Part shown: piece by piece, positions 34,122-43,694 of the stretch
Numbering within the stretch: position 1 is the first letter of the stretch
Layout: each line of letters opens with the position of its first letter
From: UBA2040 sp041674745
GTDB taxonomy: Bacteria; Bacteroidota; Bacteroidia; Flavobacteriales_D; Crocinitomicaceae
Direction of reading: 5' to 3'
DNA: 64,000 nucleotides
Assembly (NCBI GenBank): GCA_041674745.1
Contig: JBAYVD010000016.1
Location: forward strand, 13,573-77,572
Program-made: the position numbers and the translations under genes
Notes under the pieces: model-generated
Told to the model about the DNA's origin: nothing
What the model saw: the letters and a program-made list of their open reading frames with translations, nothing else
Database searches by the model: none

Positions 34122-35186
34122 ATGAAAGCAGGATTCATCTCACTTCTGGCTATGGTTTTCGCTTTGAATTCATGCGATTTTGATTCGAAATTGTATCAAC
34201 CAGCGGGTATTGCTGTAACGGGAAAAGTGGGTGAGATTTTGGTCGTTTGTGATCAAGATCTTTGGGATTCTGAAATAAAACAGATGCTCGATTCAAATTT
34301 AACGCAGTTCATCATGCCGTATTTTCCGGATGTGGCAACCTTTGATTTGATTCACAAAACACCGGCTCATTTTACCGAAGGTGTAAAACGATACCGAAAT
34401 ACACTTTTTCTTTCCATTGATCCAAAATTATCGGGCGACAAAGGAAAGATTGAAAAACGAATCGGTGTCTGGGCAACCGACCAATTGGTGATTGAGGTAA
34501 TCGGTAAGGATTACAATCAGTTGGTGGAAACGTGCAAATATGGATTGAGAAATGTGCACGAGGAGTTTGATACCATGGAATGGGAGCGAATTCTCAAATA
34601 TTACAAGCAGACACCCAACGGAAGCATCGATCAGGCGCTGAAAAAGAATTTTGGTATTAAAATGGCGTTGCCAGATGCAGCGAAATTGGTCACTAGCCGA
34701 ACGAATTTTTTCAGAATTGAATTTCCAAGTGCTGCACGTCCAATCGAATTCGTTGGGTCAGGTCAACAAGACGCTGGAACCATTTTTTCGGGATTGACAG
34801 TTTATCAATACGATTATACAGATTCTTCTCAATTTTCGATGGAGAGCTTATTACAAGCCCGCGATACCATGTTGAAATACAATGTTCCTTATTCGTATGA
34901 AGGGATGTACATGGGCACGCAATATACAAAAATGGTCTATCCTGAAGGAAATCCTTCCATCAACCAAAGTGGAAAATTGAAAGTATTCGAAATGCGCGGC
35001 ATGTTTGTGTTCACCGGCTTGGGCAAACACGGACCTGGCGGTTGTTTTTGGTCCTATCATTTTATTCAACCGAAAACCAAGAAATTGGTATGCGTAAGCG
35101 GTTACGTAGATGCGCCTTCAACCGCTTCTTGGACACAACCGCTGCGAGAGGTGGAAGCCATTCTTAAAAGTGTAGAAATCGATTAA
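34122..35186 (+). CDS. DUF4837-like lipoprotein
   Basis: The product is 354 residues from ATG 34122, which has a TTGGAGT ribosome binding site and starts a lipoprotein signal (FALNSC). The upstream in-frame start at 34089 would overlap the previous gene. The mature part begins with GKVGEILVVCDQDLWDSE, as I recall for the DUF4837 family of Bacteroidetes. Function unknown; position after a cell-wall hydrolase and before glycosyltransferases suggests an envelope role. Confidence 0.7.
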   Translation: MKAGFISLLAMVFALNSCDFDSKLYQPAGIAVTGKVGEILVVCDQDLWDSEIKQMLDSNLTQFIMPYFPDVATFDLIHKTPAHFTEGVKRYRNTLFLSIDPKLSGDKGKIEKRIGVWATDQLVIEVIGKDYNQLVETCKYGLRNVHEEFDTMEWERILKYYKQTPNGSIDQALKKNFGIKMALPDAAKLVTSRTNFFRIEFPSAARPIEFVGSGQQDAGTIFSGLTVYQYDYTDSSQFSMESLLQARDTMLKYNVPYSYEGMYMGTQYTKMVYPEGNPSINQSGKLKVFEMRGMFVFTGLGKHGPGGCFWSYHFIQPKTKKLVCVSGYVDAPSTASWTQPLREVEAILKSVEID

Positions 35187-35187
35187 T

Positions 35188-35952
35188 ATGGCGAGTAAAC
35201 TTTCGGCTGTTATTATCACCTTGAACGAAGAAAGAAACATTGGTCGCTGTCTATTGTCATTGAAAGGAATTGCAGATGAAATCGTTGTTTTGGATGCCTT
35301 TTCCTCCGATAAAACCCTTCAAATTTGTCAAGAATTAGGCGCCTGCGTGGAACAGCGTGCCTGGCAAGGATATTCCGACTCAAAAAATTACTTGAATTCA
35401 CTCGCTTCGAATGAGTATATATTTTCTATTGATGCCGACGAGGCAGTCGACGAGTCATTGAAAAAAGCTCTTTTGGTCGAAAAAGAAAAAGGTTTTCAAG
35501 GTGTCTATTCCGTTAATCGTATGACCAATTATTTAGGCCAATGGATTAGACATTCGGGTTGGTATCCAGATGTAAAAACGAGAATTTTCCCAAAAGAAGG
35601 AAGCAAATGGGAAGGGGCTCATGTGCATGAAACACTCAGTTTTTCAAAAGGGTTGAAAACAACCTTGTTGTCGGGTCATTTGGAGCACTATTCCTATTAT
35701 TCGTTTGAAGATCATCGTGCCAGAGCCGACAAATATTCACTGTTAACCGCAAGAAAACATTTTGAAGCAGGTAAAAATGCTTCCTTCCTAAAACCCTACC
35801 TTAGTGCTTTGGGTCGATTTTTCGGCATGTACGTCGTAAAAAAAGGATTTTTGGATGGAAAAATGGGGTTTCACATTGCGCGCATTAGTGCCTTGTCGAA
35901 TGTGGTGAAATACCAAGAAGTAAGAAGATTGAATCGTGAGCAAAAAGATTGA
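35188..35952 (+). CDS. Family 2 glycosyltransferase (WaaE/KdtX-like)
   Basis: The 254-residue GT-A enzyme starts LSAVIITLNEERNIGRCL, with the nucleotide-sugar motif DAFSSDKT and the metal-binding DADE motif (SIDADEAVD). WaaE-type enzymes add a glucose or similar sugar to the lipopolysaccharide inner core. It begins one base after the previous stop codon and its end overlaps the next gene by 17 bases, so the two glycosyltransferases are probably translationally coupled. Confidence 0.85.
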   Translation: MASKLSAVIITLNEERNIGRCLLSLKGIADEIVVLDAFSSDKTLQICQELGACVEQRAWQGYSDSKNYLNSLASNEYIFSIDADEAVDESLKKALLVEKEKGFQGVYSVNRMTNYLGQWIRHSGWYPDVKTRIFPKEGSKWEGAHVHETLSFSKGLKTTLLSGHLEHYSYYSFEDHRARADKYSLLTARKHFEAGKNASFLKPYLSALGRFFGMYVVKKGFLDGKMGFHIARISALSNVVKYQEVRRLNREQKD

Positions 35953-36955
35953 CATAGCGAAGGGCACGGTGATTATTTCCCGAACGGACAGTATCGGTGA
36001 TGTACTCTTGACATTACCGATTTGTGCTGCACTCAAGCGGGATTTTCCCCACTTGAAAATAGTTTTTCTGGCAAGTAATTATACGATTCCAGTCGTTCAA
36101 CACTGTTTGGCAGTGGATGAAATTATCAACGCAACGGATTTGCTGAAGCTTCCATTGGAAGATCAACTGTCGCGATTGAAGTCTATAAAAGCAGATGCCA
36201 TTGTACATGTCTTTCCAAACAAAGCAATTGCCCAACTGGCGAAAAAAGCAAAAATCCCACATCGCATTGGGACTTCTCACCGCCTGTTTCATTTTTTGAC
36301 GTGCAATCACCGTGTTGATTTTACACGGAAAAACTCAGTCTTTCATGAAGCACAATTGAATTTTCACTTGTTGGAGCCGTTGGGATATGCTGAATTACCG
36401 TCTTTCGAATCTCTGAACGATACGCTGACGTATTTCAAAGCCAGCCCGAAAGATATTCCTTTGCCGTTTCAAAACAACTTAAAAAAAATCATTTTACACG
36501 CCAAATCACAAGGAAGTGCGGTAGAATGGCCGATTGAAAAATACAACGAATTAGCCAAGAAATTAGTCGAAAAGGATTTTGCGGTGTACTTCACAGGAAC
36601 CGAAAAGGAAGGTCTCGCGATTCGACAAGGAATTGAATTTGACGGAAATTGTTACGATACAACAGGTCAATTTTCCTTAGAGGAATTGATTTCTTTCATC
36701 GACCAATCGGATTTTTTGGTCGCTTGTTCAACAGGACCCTTGCACATTGCCGGAAGCTTGAATAAAAATTGCATTGGCCTTTTTACGCCTAAGAAACCGA
36801 TGCATCCTGGTCGATGGAAACCATTGGGAAAAAACAGCGCGACAATCACAGCACGGGAAGATTGTCCACACGCAAGCAAGGAATCGTGCACCTGCCTTTC
36901 TGAAATTTCTGTTGACGAAGTATTTCACTTAATTCTAGAAAAATTAAAACGCTAA
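35936..36955 (+). CDS. Family 9 glycosyltransferase (heptosyltransferase-like)
   Basis: The 339-residue GT-B enzyme resembles ADP-heptose:LPS heptosyltransferases. It starts VIISRTDSIGDVLLTLP, a typical GT9 N-terminus, and has the C-terminal ACSTGPLHIAGSL motif for the nucleotide sugar. The start is a GTG inside the preceding gene; no ATG is available nearby. Together with the GT2 gene it probably builds the lipopolysaccharide core. Confidence 0.85.
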   Translation: MSKKIDIAKGTVIISRTDSIGDVLLTLPICAALKRDFPHLKIVFLASNYTIPVVQHCLAVDEIINATDLLKLPLEDQLSRLKSIKADAIVHVFPNKAIAQLAKKAKIPHRIGTSHRLFHFLTCNHRVDFTRKNSVFHEAQLNFHLLEPLGYAELPSFESLNDTLTYFKASPKDIPLPFQNNLKKIILHAKSQGSAVEWPIEKYNELAKKLVEKDFAVYFTGTEKEGLAIRQGIEFDGNCYDTTGQFSLEELISFIDQSDFLVACSTGPLHIAGSLNKNCIGLFTPKKPMHPGRWKPLGKNSATITAREDCPHASKESCTCLSEISVDEVFHLILEKLKR

Positions 36956-36960
36956 ACTAT

Positions 36961-37758
36961 TTGGTTTACAGCAATATCTGGGTGAGTTTTTGCGCAGCCA
37001 TCTATTCGTATGGATTTTCTCGCTTCGTACATGCAGAGTCTGATTTTTGGCTTATTTTTTCAGGAACGTTGAGCGTTTATTTGGGTCATCGCCTCTACAA
37101 GGTGAAAACCAATCAAATTGTTATCGAGAGCAACCGAATCAAATGGATGAAATCAAATGAAACGGCGGTGCGCGTCTTGCTTTTCTTTTCAATTATAGCC
37201 GCTTTTGTATTGGGAATAAAATATTGTTTAGAACAACCGTTGATTATTTTGCCAGGAAATTTGGCCATTTTAATCGCCACTTTTTATGTTGTTCGCGTGC
37301 GAAACAAAAATTTAAGAGAGTTGCCGTATGCCAAAGTTTTTTGGGTTACTATTGTTTATTGGTTAATTGTGATATGCCTGTCAAGTTTCAATTCCTCAAA
37401 AGATTTACGCTATTTTGGAGATGGCCTTTACTTGGCACAATTCATATATATTTTCGCCATTGCGCTTCTTTTTGATATTCCAGATGTAGCCATTGATTCT
37501 CCCGCTCAAAAAACAATTCCACAACTGTTGGGCGAGAAACGAAGTATTCTTTTGTCTGCTTTTTTGGTATCGATTGTTCTGGTTTATCAGGTATCTGCCT
37601 TTGAGGTGAATTGGAAATTATTCGTCTTATTTACTTGTTTGATTTTATTCTATTGGGGACTTCTTCTATCCAAACAAAAGGAGTTTTATTTGTCCTTCTT
37701 TGGTGAAGCCATCCTGGGAATGATGGGGATTTATTATCTTGTTTGTACAACGGTTTAA
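36961..37758 (+). CDS. UbiA-like integral membrane protein, divergent
   Basis: About 265 residues with seven or more hydrophobic segments. FDIPDVAIDSPAQKTIPQLLG resembles the second Asp-rich motif of UbiA prenyltransferases (DxxxD with the downstream KTxPxLLG). The first NDxxDxxxD motif is not evident; the N-terminal loop reads LGHRLYKVK. It may be a degenerate or repurposed member. No ATG start exists; TTG 36961 or a GTG shortly after is likely. The frame is open only back to 36916. Confidence 0.6.
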   Translation: MVYSNIWVSFCAAIYSYGFSRFVHAESDFWLIFSGTLSVYLGHRLYKVKTNQIVIESNRIKWMKSNETAVRVLLFFSIIAAFVLGIKYCLEQPLIILPGNLAILIATFYVVRVRNKNLRELPYAKVFWVTIVYWLIVICLSSFNSSKDLRYFGDGLYLAQFIYIFAIALLFDIPDVAIDSPAQKTIPQLLGEKRSILLSAFLVSIVLVYQVSAFEVNWKLFVLFTCLILFYWGLLLSKQKEFYLSFFGEAILGMMGIYYLVCTTV

Positions 37759-37768
37759 TTATTTGAAA

Positions 37769-38326
37769 ATGGAAAAGCTCAAAAAATTCAAAACAGCGAA
37801 AGAATCACAGGTCGTGCTTTCTCAGTTGATGTTACCCTCTTATTCCAATTTTAGCGGGAAAATTCATGGGGGATATATTTTGAATCTCATGGATCAAGTG
37901 GCATTTGCTTGTGCGTCCAAACATTCTGGAAATTATGCTGTCACCGCCTCGGTTGATAAGGTTGATTTCTTAAATTCTATTGAAGTCGGCGAAATGATCA
38001 ACTTAAAGGCTTCTGTCAATTATACGGGAAGAACATCCATGGTAATTGGTTTGCGTGTGGAGTCGGAGAACATTCGTACTGGCGAGAAAAAACATTGCAA
38101 TTCTTCTTATTTCACCATGGTAGCCAAAGATGACACGGGCCAAAATGTGGAAGTTCCAGGCTTGATTCTAAACGATAGAAATGCCGTTCGACGTTTTGTT
38201 CGTTGCATCAAATTAAAGGAAACTGATAATCGACAAGAAAATTTGTTCAGCGAAGAGCATTTTGTGATGAACAAATACTTGGATTTATTGGACAAGCAAA
38301 ATGCTAAAGTGAAAATTCCAGAATAA
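37769..38326 (+). CDS. Acyl-CoA thioesterase, hotdog fold
   Basis: The product is 185 residues from ATG 37769. The first ORF start at 37739 lies inside the preceding gene. SNFSGKIHGGYILNLMDQVA is the YciA/BACH-type acyl-CoA hydrolase signature, with DKVDFLNSIEVGE and the second strand ASVNYTGRTSM following. It hydrolyses acyl-CoA to free acid and CoA in the cytoplasm. It is the last plus-strand gene before radA, with a single base between the two stop codons and no separate terminator. Confidence 0.88.
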   Translation: MEKLKKFKTAKESQVVLSQLMLPSYSNFSGKIHGGYILNLMDQVAFACASKHSGNYAVTASVDKVDFLNSIEVGEMINLKASVNYTGRTSMVIGLRVESENIRTGEKKHCNSSYFTMVAKDDTGQNVEVPGLILNDRNAVRRFVRCIKLKETDNRQENLFSEEHFVMNKYLDLLDKQNAKVKIPE

Positions 38327-38327
38327 A

Positions 38328-39689
38328 TTAAGCAAACAGCGCTTTTACAACCTCTTCCATTTTACCGCACAAAACGACTTTAATCGAGAAGTTTTTCGGA
38401 TCAATGCCTTTGCAATATTTGGAAATAATGATGCGTTCAAAGCCTAGTTTTTGAGCTTCCGCAATTCGTTGTTCAACTCGACTAACGGGTCTGATTTCTC
38501 CTGAAAGTCCAACTTCGGCGGCTAAGGCTGTTTTGGAATCCAAAGACAAATCAGTATTTGAGGAAAGAACTGCCGCAACTACGGCCAAATCCATTGCCGG
38601 ATCGACGACTTTAATGCCGCCGGTAATATTCAAGAATACATCTTTTGCAGCCAGCTTGAATCCACAGCGTTTTTCCATGACGGCCAGCAACATATTCAGT
38701 CGTTTGGCATCAAAGCCTGTAGACGAACGCTGAGGTGTTCCATACGCCGCTGTACTGACCAACGCTTGGACTTCTATCATCAAAGGTCGCATGCCTTCCA
38801 TGGTGGCCGCTAGTGCAATTCCACTGAGGGCAGAATCTTTGTGGTGAATGAGTATGTCGGTTGGGTCTAAAACTTCGCGCAGGCCACCGCCCACCATTTC
38901 GTATATCCCCAATTCATTTGTGCTGCCAAAACGATTTTTCACGGCGCGCAACAAACGATAAACATGCTGTCGATCACCTTCAAATTGCAACACACAATCG
39001 ACCATGTGCTCCAATACTTTTGGTCCGGCCAAAGATCCTTCCTTGGTAATGTGTCCAATTAAAAAGACAGGAACGTTTGTTGTTTTCGCGTAGCGAAGCA
39101 ATTGAGCCGTGCATTCTTTCACTTGTGAAACACTGCCAGGTGTGCTTTCTATATCCGAGGAATAGAGCGTTTGTATGGAATCAATGATAAGAATATTCGG
39201 TTGAATATCTTCGGCATGTTTAAAAACTTGTTGTAAATGCGTTTCGGACAAGATAAAGCATTCTTGGTTTTCTATCCCCACACGATCCGCGCGTATTTTG
39301 ATTTGTTGTTCGCTTTCTTCCCCCGAAACGTACAACACTTTGATGTCTTTATTTTTAATCGCCAATTGAAGCATTAAGGTGGATTTACCAATGCCTGGTT
39401 CGCCACCAAATAAGATCAGGGAACCGAGTACCAATCCGCCACCTAGAACCCGCGAAAGTTCTTGATCGATCAATTGCATCCGCATGCCTTCGTCTGTCGA
39501 AATCGTCTGAATGGTTTGAGGGACGGCTTTGCTTGAAGTAGAGGAAAAAGCAACGGCTTGTGGCACCTTTTTTTCAATTCTTTCTTCAACAAAAGTGTTC
39601 CATTCATTGCAGGACGGGCATTTTCCTAACCATTTTGGCGCTTCATAACCACAATTTTGGCAGAAAAAGGCTGATTTTACTTTAGACAT
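38328..39689 (-). CDS. radA: DNA repair protein RadA (Sms)
   Basis: The 453-residue protein processes recombination intermediates. A zinc finger (Cys10, 13, 24, 27) precedes the RecA-like ATPase with Walker A GGEPGIGKST (95-104). The RadA-specific motif KNRFG and a C-terminal Lon-protease-like domain follow. A TAACTTTA box lies 5 bases before its ATG on the minus strand. Confidence 0.96.
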   Translation of the reverse strand: MSKVKSAFFCQNCGYEAPKWLGKCPSCNEWNTFVEERIEKKVPQAVAFSSTSSKAVPQTIQTISTDEGMRMQLIDQELSRVLGGGLVLGSLILFGGEPGIGKSTLMLQLAIKNKDIKVLYVSGEESEQQIKIRADRVGIENQECFILSETHLQQVFKHAEDIQPNILIIDSIQTLYSSDIESTPGSVSQVKECTAQLLRYAKTTNVPVFLIGHITKEGSLAGPKVLEHMVDCVLQFEGDRQHVYRLLRAVKNRFGSTNELGIYEMVGGGLREVLDPTDILIHHKDSALSGIALAATMEGMRPLMIEVQALVSTAAYGTPQRSSTGFDAKRLNMLLAVMEKRCGFKLAAKDVFLNITGGIKVVDPAMDLAVVAAVLSSNTDLSLDSKTALAAEVGLSGEIRPVSRVEQRIAEAQKLGFERIIISKYCKGIDPKNFSIKVVLCGKMEEVVKALFA

Positions 39690-39742
39690 AGGGATAAAGT
39701 TAGAGAAAATCTACCATTTTTATCCGGTGGATTTTCCGAAAA

Positions 39743-39776
39743 AAAAGCGAAAACCTTTTTGGGACTTTCGCTTTTG
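39743..39776. terminator. Hairpin terminator between the M36 protease gene and radA
   Basis: AAAAGCGAAA (39743-39752) and TTTCGCTTTT (39766-39775) form a 10-base stem with A and T tracts on both sides. Its most likely use is ending the M36 protease transcript on the minus strand. Confidence 0.6.
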
Positions 39777-39798
39777 GTGTATTTTGTTCAATTCACTG

Positions 39799-42399
39799 TT
39801 ATTTTTTTATCACTTTTCTTGTCGTTGTAATTTCATCTTGTTGAACAACAACAAAATAAATCCCAGCAGGAAAATCTGAAAAATTGATTTCAACTTTCTT
39901 GGTATTCAATTGATGTAAAACTTGAATGGTTCGCCCGTTGATATCTTGAATTGAAATACTTTGAATAGGCTGTGAAATAGAAGTAATATAGATTTCTGAA
40001 TTCGTTGGATTCGGGTAAACGTTGAGTTGATTTGCCGCATCGGTTTCTTCCAAATCAGCAATACAAATTTGTGGAACTGAGAAGTTTTCGAATTGATCAG
40101 TTCGGTCGTCCGAGTCTCCTTGGCTCGCATTGAATCCCAACCCTCTTTTTGCGAACGCCTTCCAAATGAGACATTCGTTTGCCCCATTATTAAGCAATTG
40201 ATCCGCTAATAAAATGGCATCACGACCATCTACAGCTCCAGGAAAACAAGGTTGCAGTTTCATGGCTTCAATTACCAATTCCATCATTTTGTTGTTGCCA
40301 CCCGTTCCTGAATAAACATTTGCATCAAAACCGTATTCCTCAATGAAATCCCACGTTAGATCCCACAATGCAGTGCACCAAACGAAACCGATACCATGTG
40401 GCATCGAAATTGACGAGGAGTTAGTGGCATCATAGGTATAACCATTAACCGAAAAATCAGTACTGTAAGGAGCTGGTCGAATCCCTGGACCCGTCGTGGA
40501 TTCGTTCTGAACGTAGGTACCAACTCCGCGAATATCAGTTCCCAAATCACCGGGTTCAATGGTTAAAATCAATCCAAACCAGTCAGACCAACCTTCACCC
40601 ATTTGGTCTTCATTGTTCAAACAATTTGTATTGTCGGGTCCACCAGTCAAACGATTAGAGATTCCGTGACCATATTCATGCGCGATAACCATGTTATCCA
40701 GATCACTATCGGTAGAGGATAATGGAGCCGCATCAGAAATACTTCCATTCACCGTTATTGACGAATTTAAACTATTGATAATGGAATTACCATCTGCCTG
40801 ATAGATCATAATTGCCGGAATATTTATTGGACCAGTAGGCGTTCCGCCCATAGTGATAGGTGCGCCTATCGTATTATTGATAACGATCACTGCTAAGGCT
40901 CCAGCATTTTGGCAGTTTTGGGTTTTGATGGCAAAGGTACATGACCCCCTTTTTACCAACGCAATTTTACCAAATACTTCCGATGAATTAATAATTGTAT
41001 TGCAAGCATCCATGGGTTCGGTTCCTCCACTGTTTACCATGATTATATCTTCTGTGATTGGAACCACCGGAGGTTGAGGGGCAAAACTGGCAATTGAAGA
41101 TGCATAGCCGCCCGCTAAGGTAGAAGGGGAGTTCAGGACCAAATATTCCGAGGTGGGTGAATCTGTCCAAATGTACATTTGCATTCGTGGATTGCTTCCA
41201 TCCGGAGGCGTTGAAAAATTGGCATTGTTTGTACCGCTGCCATCTTGTGCATCGGCATTCACAAAGTCACCACCAAAACCAGATTGACCATAATTATTTT
41301 CTTGAAAGTTGCCGCTTTCTTCATCAAATCCGTACAGATACCAAACGTCATGCATGATATTGTTCATGTAAAACAAGTTGGTTATCGCTGCGTCCAAATA
41401 CGTATCAGGATTCCCAGCGCTGTATTGAAAATCAAAAATTAGATTGGCTCCACCATCTGGCGAGTAACCCGGTAAATTGTCATCATTGGCATCTTCTGTA
41501 GCGCGTACATTGTTGCCACGCGTTGTTGTATATTCTTGGCCAGCAACCCCATTGTCATCGTGCCAGCCAAAAGGAGAAGCGATAGCATTGAAAGGGCCAA
41601 CGGCCAAAGTTCTCGGTCCATGATTCGGACTTTCAGTAGGAATTTCAAAAACCCTGTAACTGTCGTTTTGTGGTGGTGGCGGAGGCATCATCATCAATTG
41701 ACTCATGCCTTTTTGCTGCAAGGATTGATGTTTGAATTGATTTTCTTGGGAATAATTTTCGTTCGAACAGGAAACCACCCAATCCGTTTTTTCTACGATT
41801 TCACCCGTAGACGCATCAACATACAAATCCCACCAATGATCTCCATCTTTCATCTCAATACTGATTTCATAAATCAATCGAAAAGTAGAACCATCAAAGT
41901 AATAGGCGAGTTCAACCGGGATTTGTTGACGAGAATAATCTGGATTCGAAATGCTGAATTTATTCTCCGAGAGAATTTCAATTTGATTGTTTGAGCTGGC
42001 TGCTGAACTTGTTAATGCTGTCCAAGCCAAATTCAAACAGGCAACGGGTTCTTTTTTATTTGCGCTGTTGGAAGGCGTTGCATTTGAGAAAACGAAACGA
42101 TTTCCACTCAGCATCACCGATTGGTTCTTTTGTACAAAAACAGCCGTAGCATTTAGGACAGGCAAGCCGTTAATCGTTTGGCGAATATAATGATGTTGAA
42201 TTTCCTTGTTTGTAGCTGGAGTAGTTCTTACCAGTTCCCAAGTCGACGCACTGGATACTGTCAACGGAATTGTGCTTTCGTTGTTTGTAAGATAGGCATC
42301 AATCAATTCAACGGCTGTTTTTTGACCATAAGTTAGGGAAGCCAAAGTGATTCCGACTAGAATCGAGCCAATTTTTTTCACAGAAATGAACTTGAACAT
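39799..42399 (-). CDS. Secreted M36 (fungalysin-like) metalloprotease with PA and T9SS domains
   Basis: 866 residues: signal peptide, a propeptide of the FTP/PepSY kind (about 30-200), then the M36 catalytic domain with HEYGH (zinc ligands His574 and His578). A PA domain (VKRGSCTFAIKTQNCQNAGA) sits before the HEYGH motif, inserted within the protease. The type A T9SS domain ends it (LNVYPNPTNSEIYITS ... GIYFVVV ... RKVIKK). It should be exported as a zymogen and degrade extracellular protein. Confidence 0.92.
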   Translation of the reverse strand: MFKFISVKKIGSILVGITLASLTYGQKTAVELIDAYLTNNESTIPLTVSSASTWELVRTTPATNKEIQHHYIRQTINGLPVLNATAVFVQKNQSVMLSGNRFVFSNATPSNSANKKEPVACLNLAWTALTSSAASSNNQIEILSENKFSISNPDYSRQQIPVELAYYFDGSTFRLIYEISIEMKDGDHWWDLYVDASTGEIVEKTDWVVSCSNENYSQENQFKHQSLQQKGMSQLMMMPPPPPQNDSYRVFEIPTESPNHGPRTLAVGPFNAIASPFGWHDDNGVAGQEYTTTRGNNVRATEDANDDNLPGYSPDGGANLIFDFQYSAGNPDTYLDAAITNLFYMNNIMHDVWYLYGFDEESGNFQENNYGQSGFGGDFVNADAQDGSGTNNANFSTPPDGSNPRMQMYIWTDSPTSEYLVLNSPSTLAGGYASSIASFAPQPPVVPITEDIIMVNSGGTEPMDACNTIINSSEVFGKIALVKRGSCTFAIKTQNCQNAGALAVIVINNTIGAPITMGGTPTGPINIPAIMIYQADGNSIINSLNSSITVNGSISDAAPLSSTDSDLDNMVIAHEYGHGISNRLTGGPDNTNCLNNEDQMGEGWSDWFGLILTIEPGDLGTDIRGVGTYVQNESTTGPGIRPAPYSTDFSVNGYTYDATNSSSISMPHGIGFVWCTALWDLTWDFIEEYGFDANVYSGTGGNNKMMELVIEAMKLQPCFPGAVDGRDAILLADQLLNNGANECLIWKAFAKRGLGFNASQGDSDDRTDQFENFSVPQICIADLEETDAANQLNVYPNPTNSEIYITSISQPIQSISIQDINGRTIQVLHQLNTKKVEINFSDFPAGIYFVVVQQDEITTTRKVIKK

Positions 42400-42529
42400 A
42401 TTAGAGTTGTGCTAATTTGAGAACAAGAAAATTAGTGAATAAATTCAGCAACCAATAATTTACTTTGCATTTTGCACAAAATTTCTAAAAAAGATAGCTC
42501 AATCCTTGGAAGGCTATTTTGGATTTGGT

Positions 42530-43573
42530 TTAATAATTCATTGAAAATTGATCCATTTCTGAAATACAAGCGGTTAACAAATCGATGGAACCTTGGATGT
42601 CTTCTTTGTGGGCCATTTCTATCACTTGGTGCAAGTGTCGAGTTGGAATGGAAATGGCTCCTGCAATGGAACCACCTTCCGTCATTCGCTGAATTCCAGC
42701 GGTATCCGTTCCACCAGCTGTTAAGATTTCCGGTTGCCAAGTTATTTTATTTCGATCGGCGACTTCTTTCATATACCGAACCATGCGCGTATCACAAATG
42801 GTCATGGCATCCATGATTTTTATCGCGGTTCCTTTGCCCAGCTCGGTAATCATTTCATGCGCAGCAGCACCCGGTAAATCAAAAGCAATTGTGGTGTCCA
42901 ATCCAAATCCAAAATCTGGATTGATGCGCAAACTTGCCACATTGGCTCCGCGCACACCTACTTCTTCTTGCACCGTAAAAACACCATACAAATCAAATGG
43001 AATTTCTTTTCCTTTTAAGTTTTTAAGGGTTTCAATCAAGATGAAAACCGCCAATCGATTGTCCAAAGATTTGGAGTTAACACATTTCCCCATTTCAATG
43101 AATTCGCGTTCTCGTGTCACCGAATCGCCAATGGTCACAATGGATTTCACTTCCTCTGCAGTCAAACCTGTATCAATAAAATAATCCGAAAGCTTGGCCA
43201 CTTTGTTGCGTTCGTCTGTTGTCATCACGTGAATGGGTTTGGAGGCCATCACACCAATTATGTCTTGCTTTCCGTGAATAATTACCCGCTGTGCTGTCAA
43301 TGTTTTTGGGTCAAAACCACCCAAGGTATGAAAACGAATAAAGCCTTTGTCGTCGATGTGCGTTACGATAAACCCGATTTCATCCATGTGGGCGCCTACC
43401 ATCACTTTTTTGTTGGACTTGCCGCGTTTGATGGCATATACATTGCCCAAATTATCGATTTCAACCTCATCAACGTATCCTTTGATTTCTTCCAAAACCA
43501 CTTGTCTGATTTTATCTTCAAATCCTGGAGCGCCTGGTGTTGTGCAAATATGAGCGAGTAATTTTGTATTCAT
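42530..43573 (-). CDS. M42-family aminopeptidase (glutamyl aminopeptidase-like)
   Basis: The 347-residue cytoplasmic di-metal peptidase has VGAHMDEIGFIV (first His/Asp metal ligands) and the TVQEEVGVRGA motif with the catalytic Glu pair. SKSLDNRLAV carries the bridging Asp, and GLDTTIAFD and PTRHLHQVIEM supply the remaining ligands. Such tetrahedral enzymes trim peptides; annotation as endoglucanase in databases is a historical error. It is divergent from the SCO1 gene. Confidence 0.92.
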   Translation of the reverse strand: MNTKLLAHICTTPGAPGFEDKIRQVVLEEIKGYVDEVEIDNLGNVYAIKRGKSNKKVMVGAHMDEIGFIVTHIDDKGFIRFHTLGGFDPKTLTAQRVIIHGKQDIIGVMASKPIHVMTTDERNKVAKLSDYFIDTGLTAEEVKSIVTIGDSVTREREFIEMGKCVNSKSLDNRLAVFILIETLKNLKGKEIPFDLYGVFTVQEEVGVRGANVASLRINPDFGFGLDTTIAFDLPGAAAHEMITELGKGTAIKIMDAMTICDTRMVRYMKEVADRNKITWQPEILTAGGTDTAGIQRMTEGGSIAGAISIPTRHLHQVIEMAHKEDIQGSIDLLTACISEMDQFSMNY

Positions 43574-43595
43574 TTTTTGGTTCCTTTGCTTTTTT

Positions 43596-43603
43596 CAAAG
43601 GTA
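43596..43603 (-). promoter_or_regulatory. Probable -7 box of the M42 gene
   Basis: On the minus strand this reads TACCTTTG, a full match to TAnnTTTG, 22 bases before the start codon. No convincing -33 element is seen. Confidence 0.5.
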
Positions 43604-43682
43604 CATTTTTTCTTTCGATTCGCTTTTGAGTCGTTTCACTTCATTGCGTATCAATTATTACAGAGAATTGGCACTTTTCCAC

Positions 43683-43690
43683 TAAATTTG
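43683..43690 (+). promoter_or_regulatory. Probable -7 box of the SCO1 gene, next to the start codon
   Basis: TAAATTTG ends only 4 bases before ATG 43695. If used as in other Bacteroidetes promoters, transcription would begin at or next to the start codon. Confidence 0.5.
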
Positions 43691-43694
43691 CATC

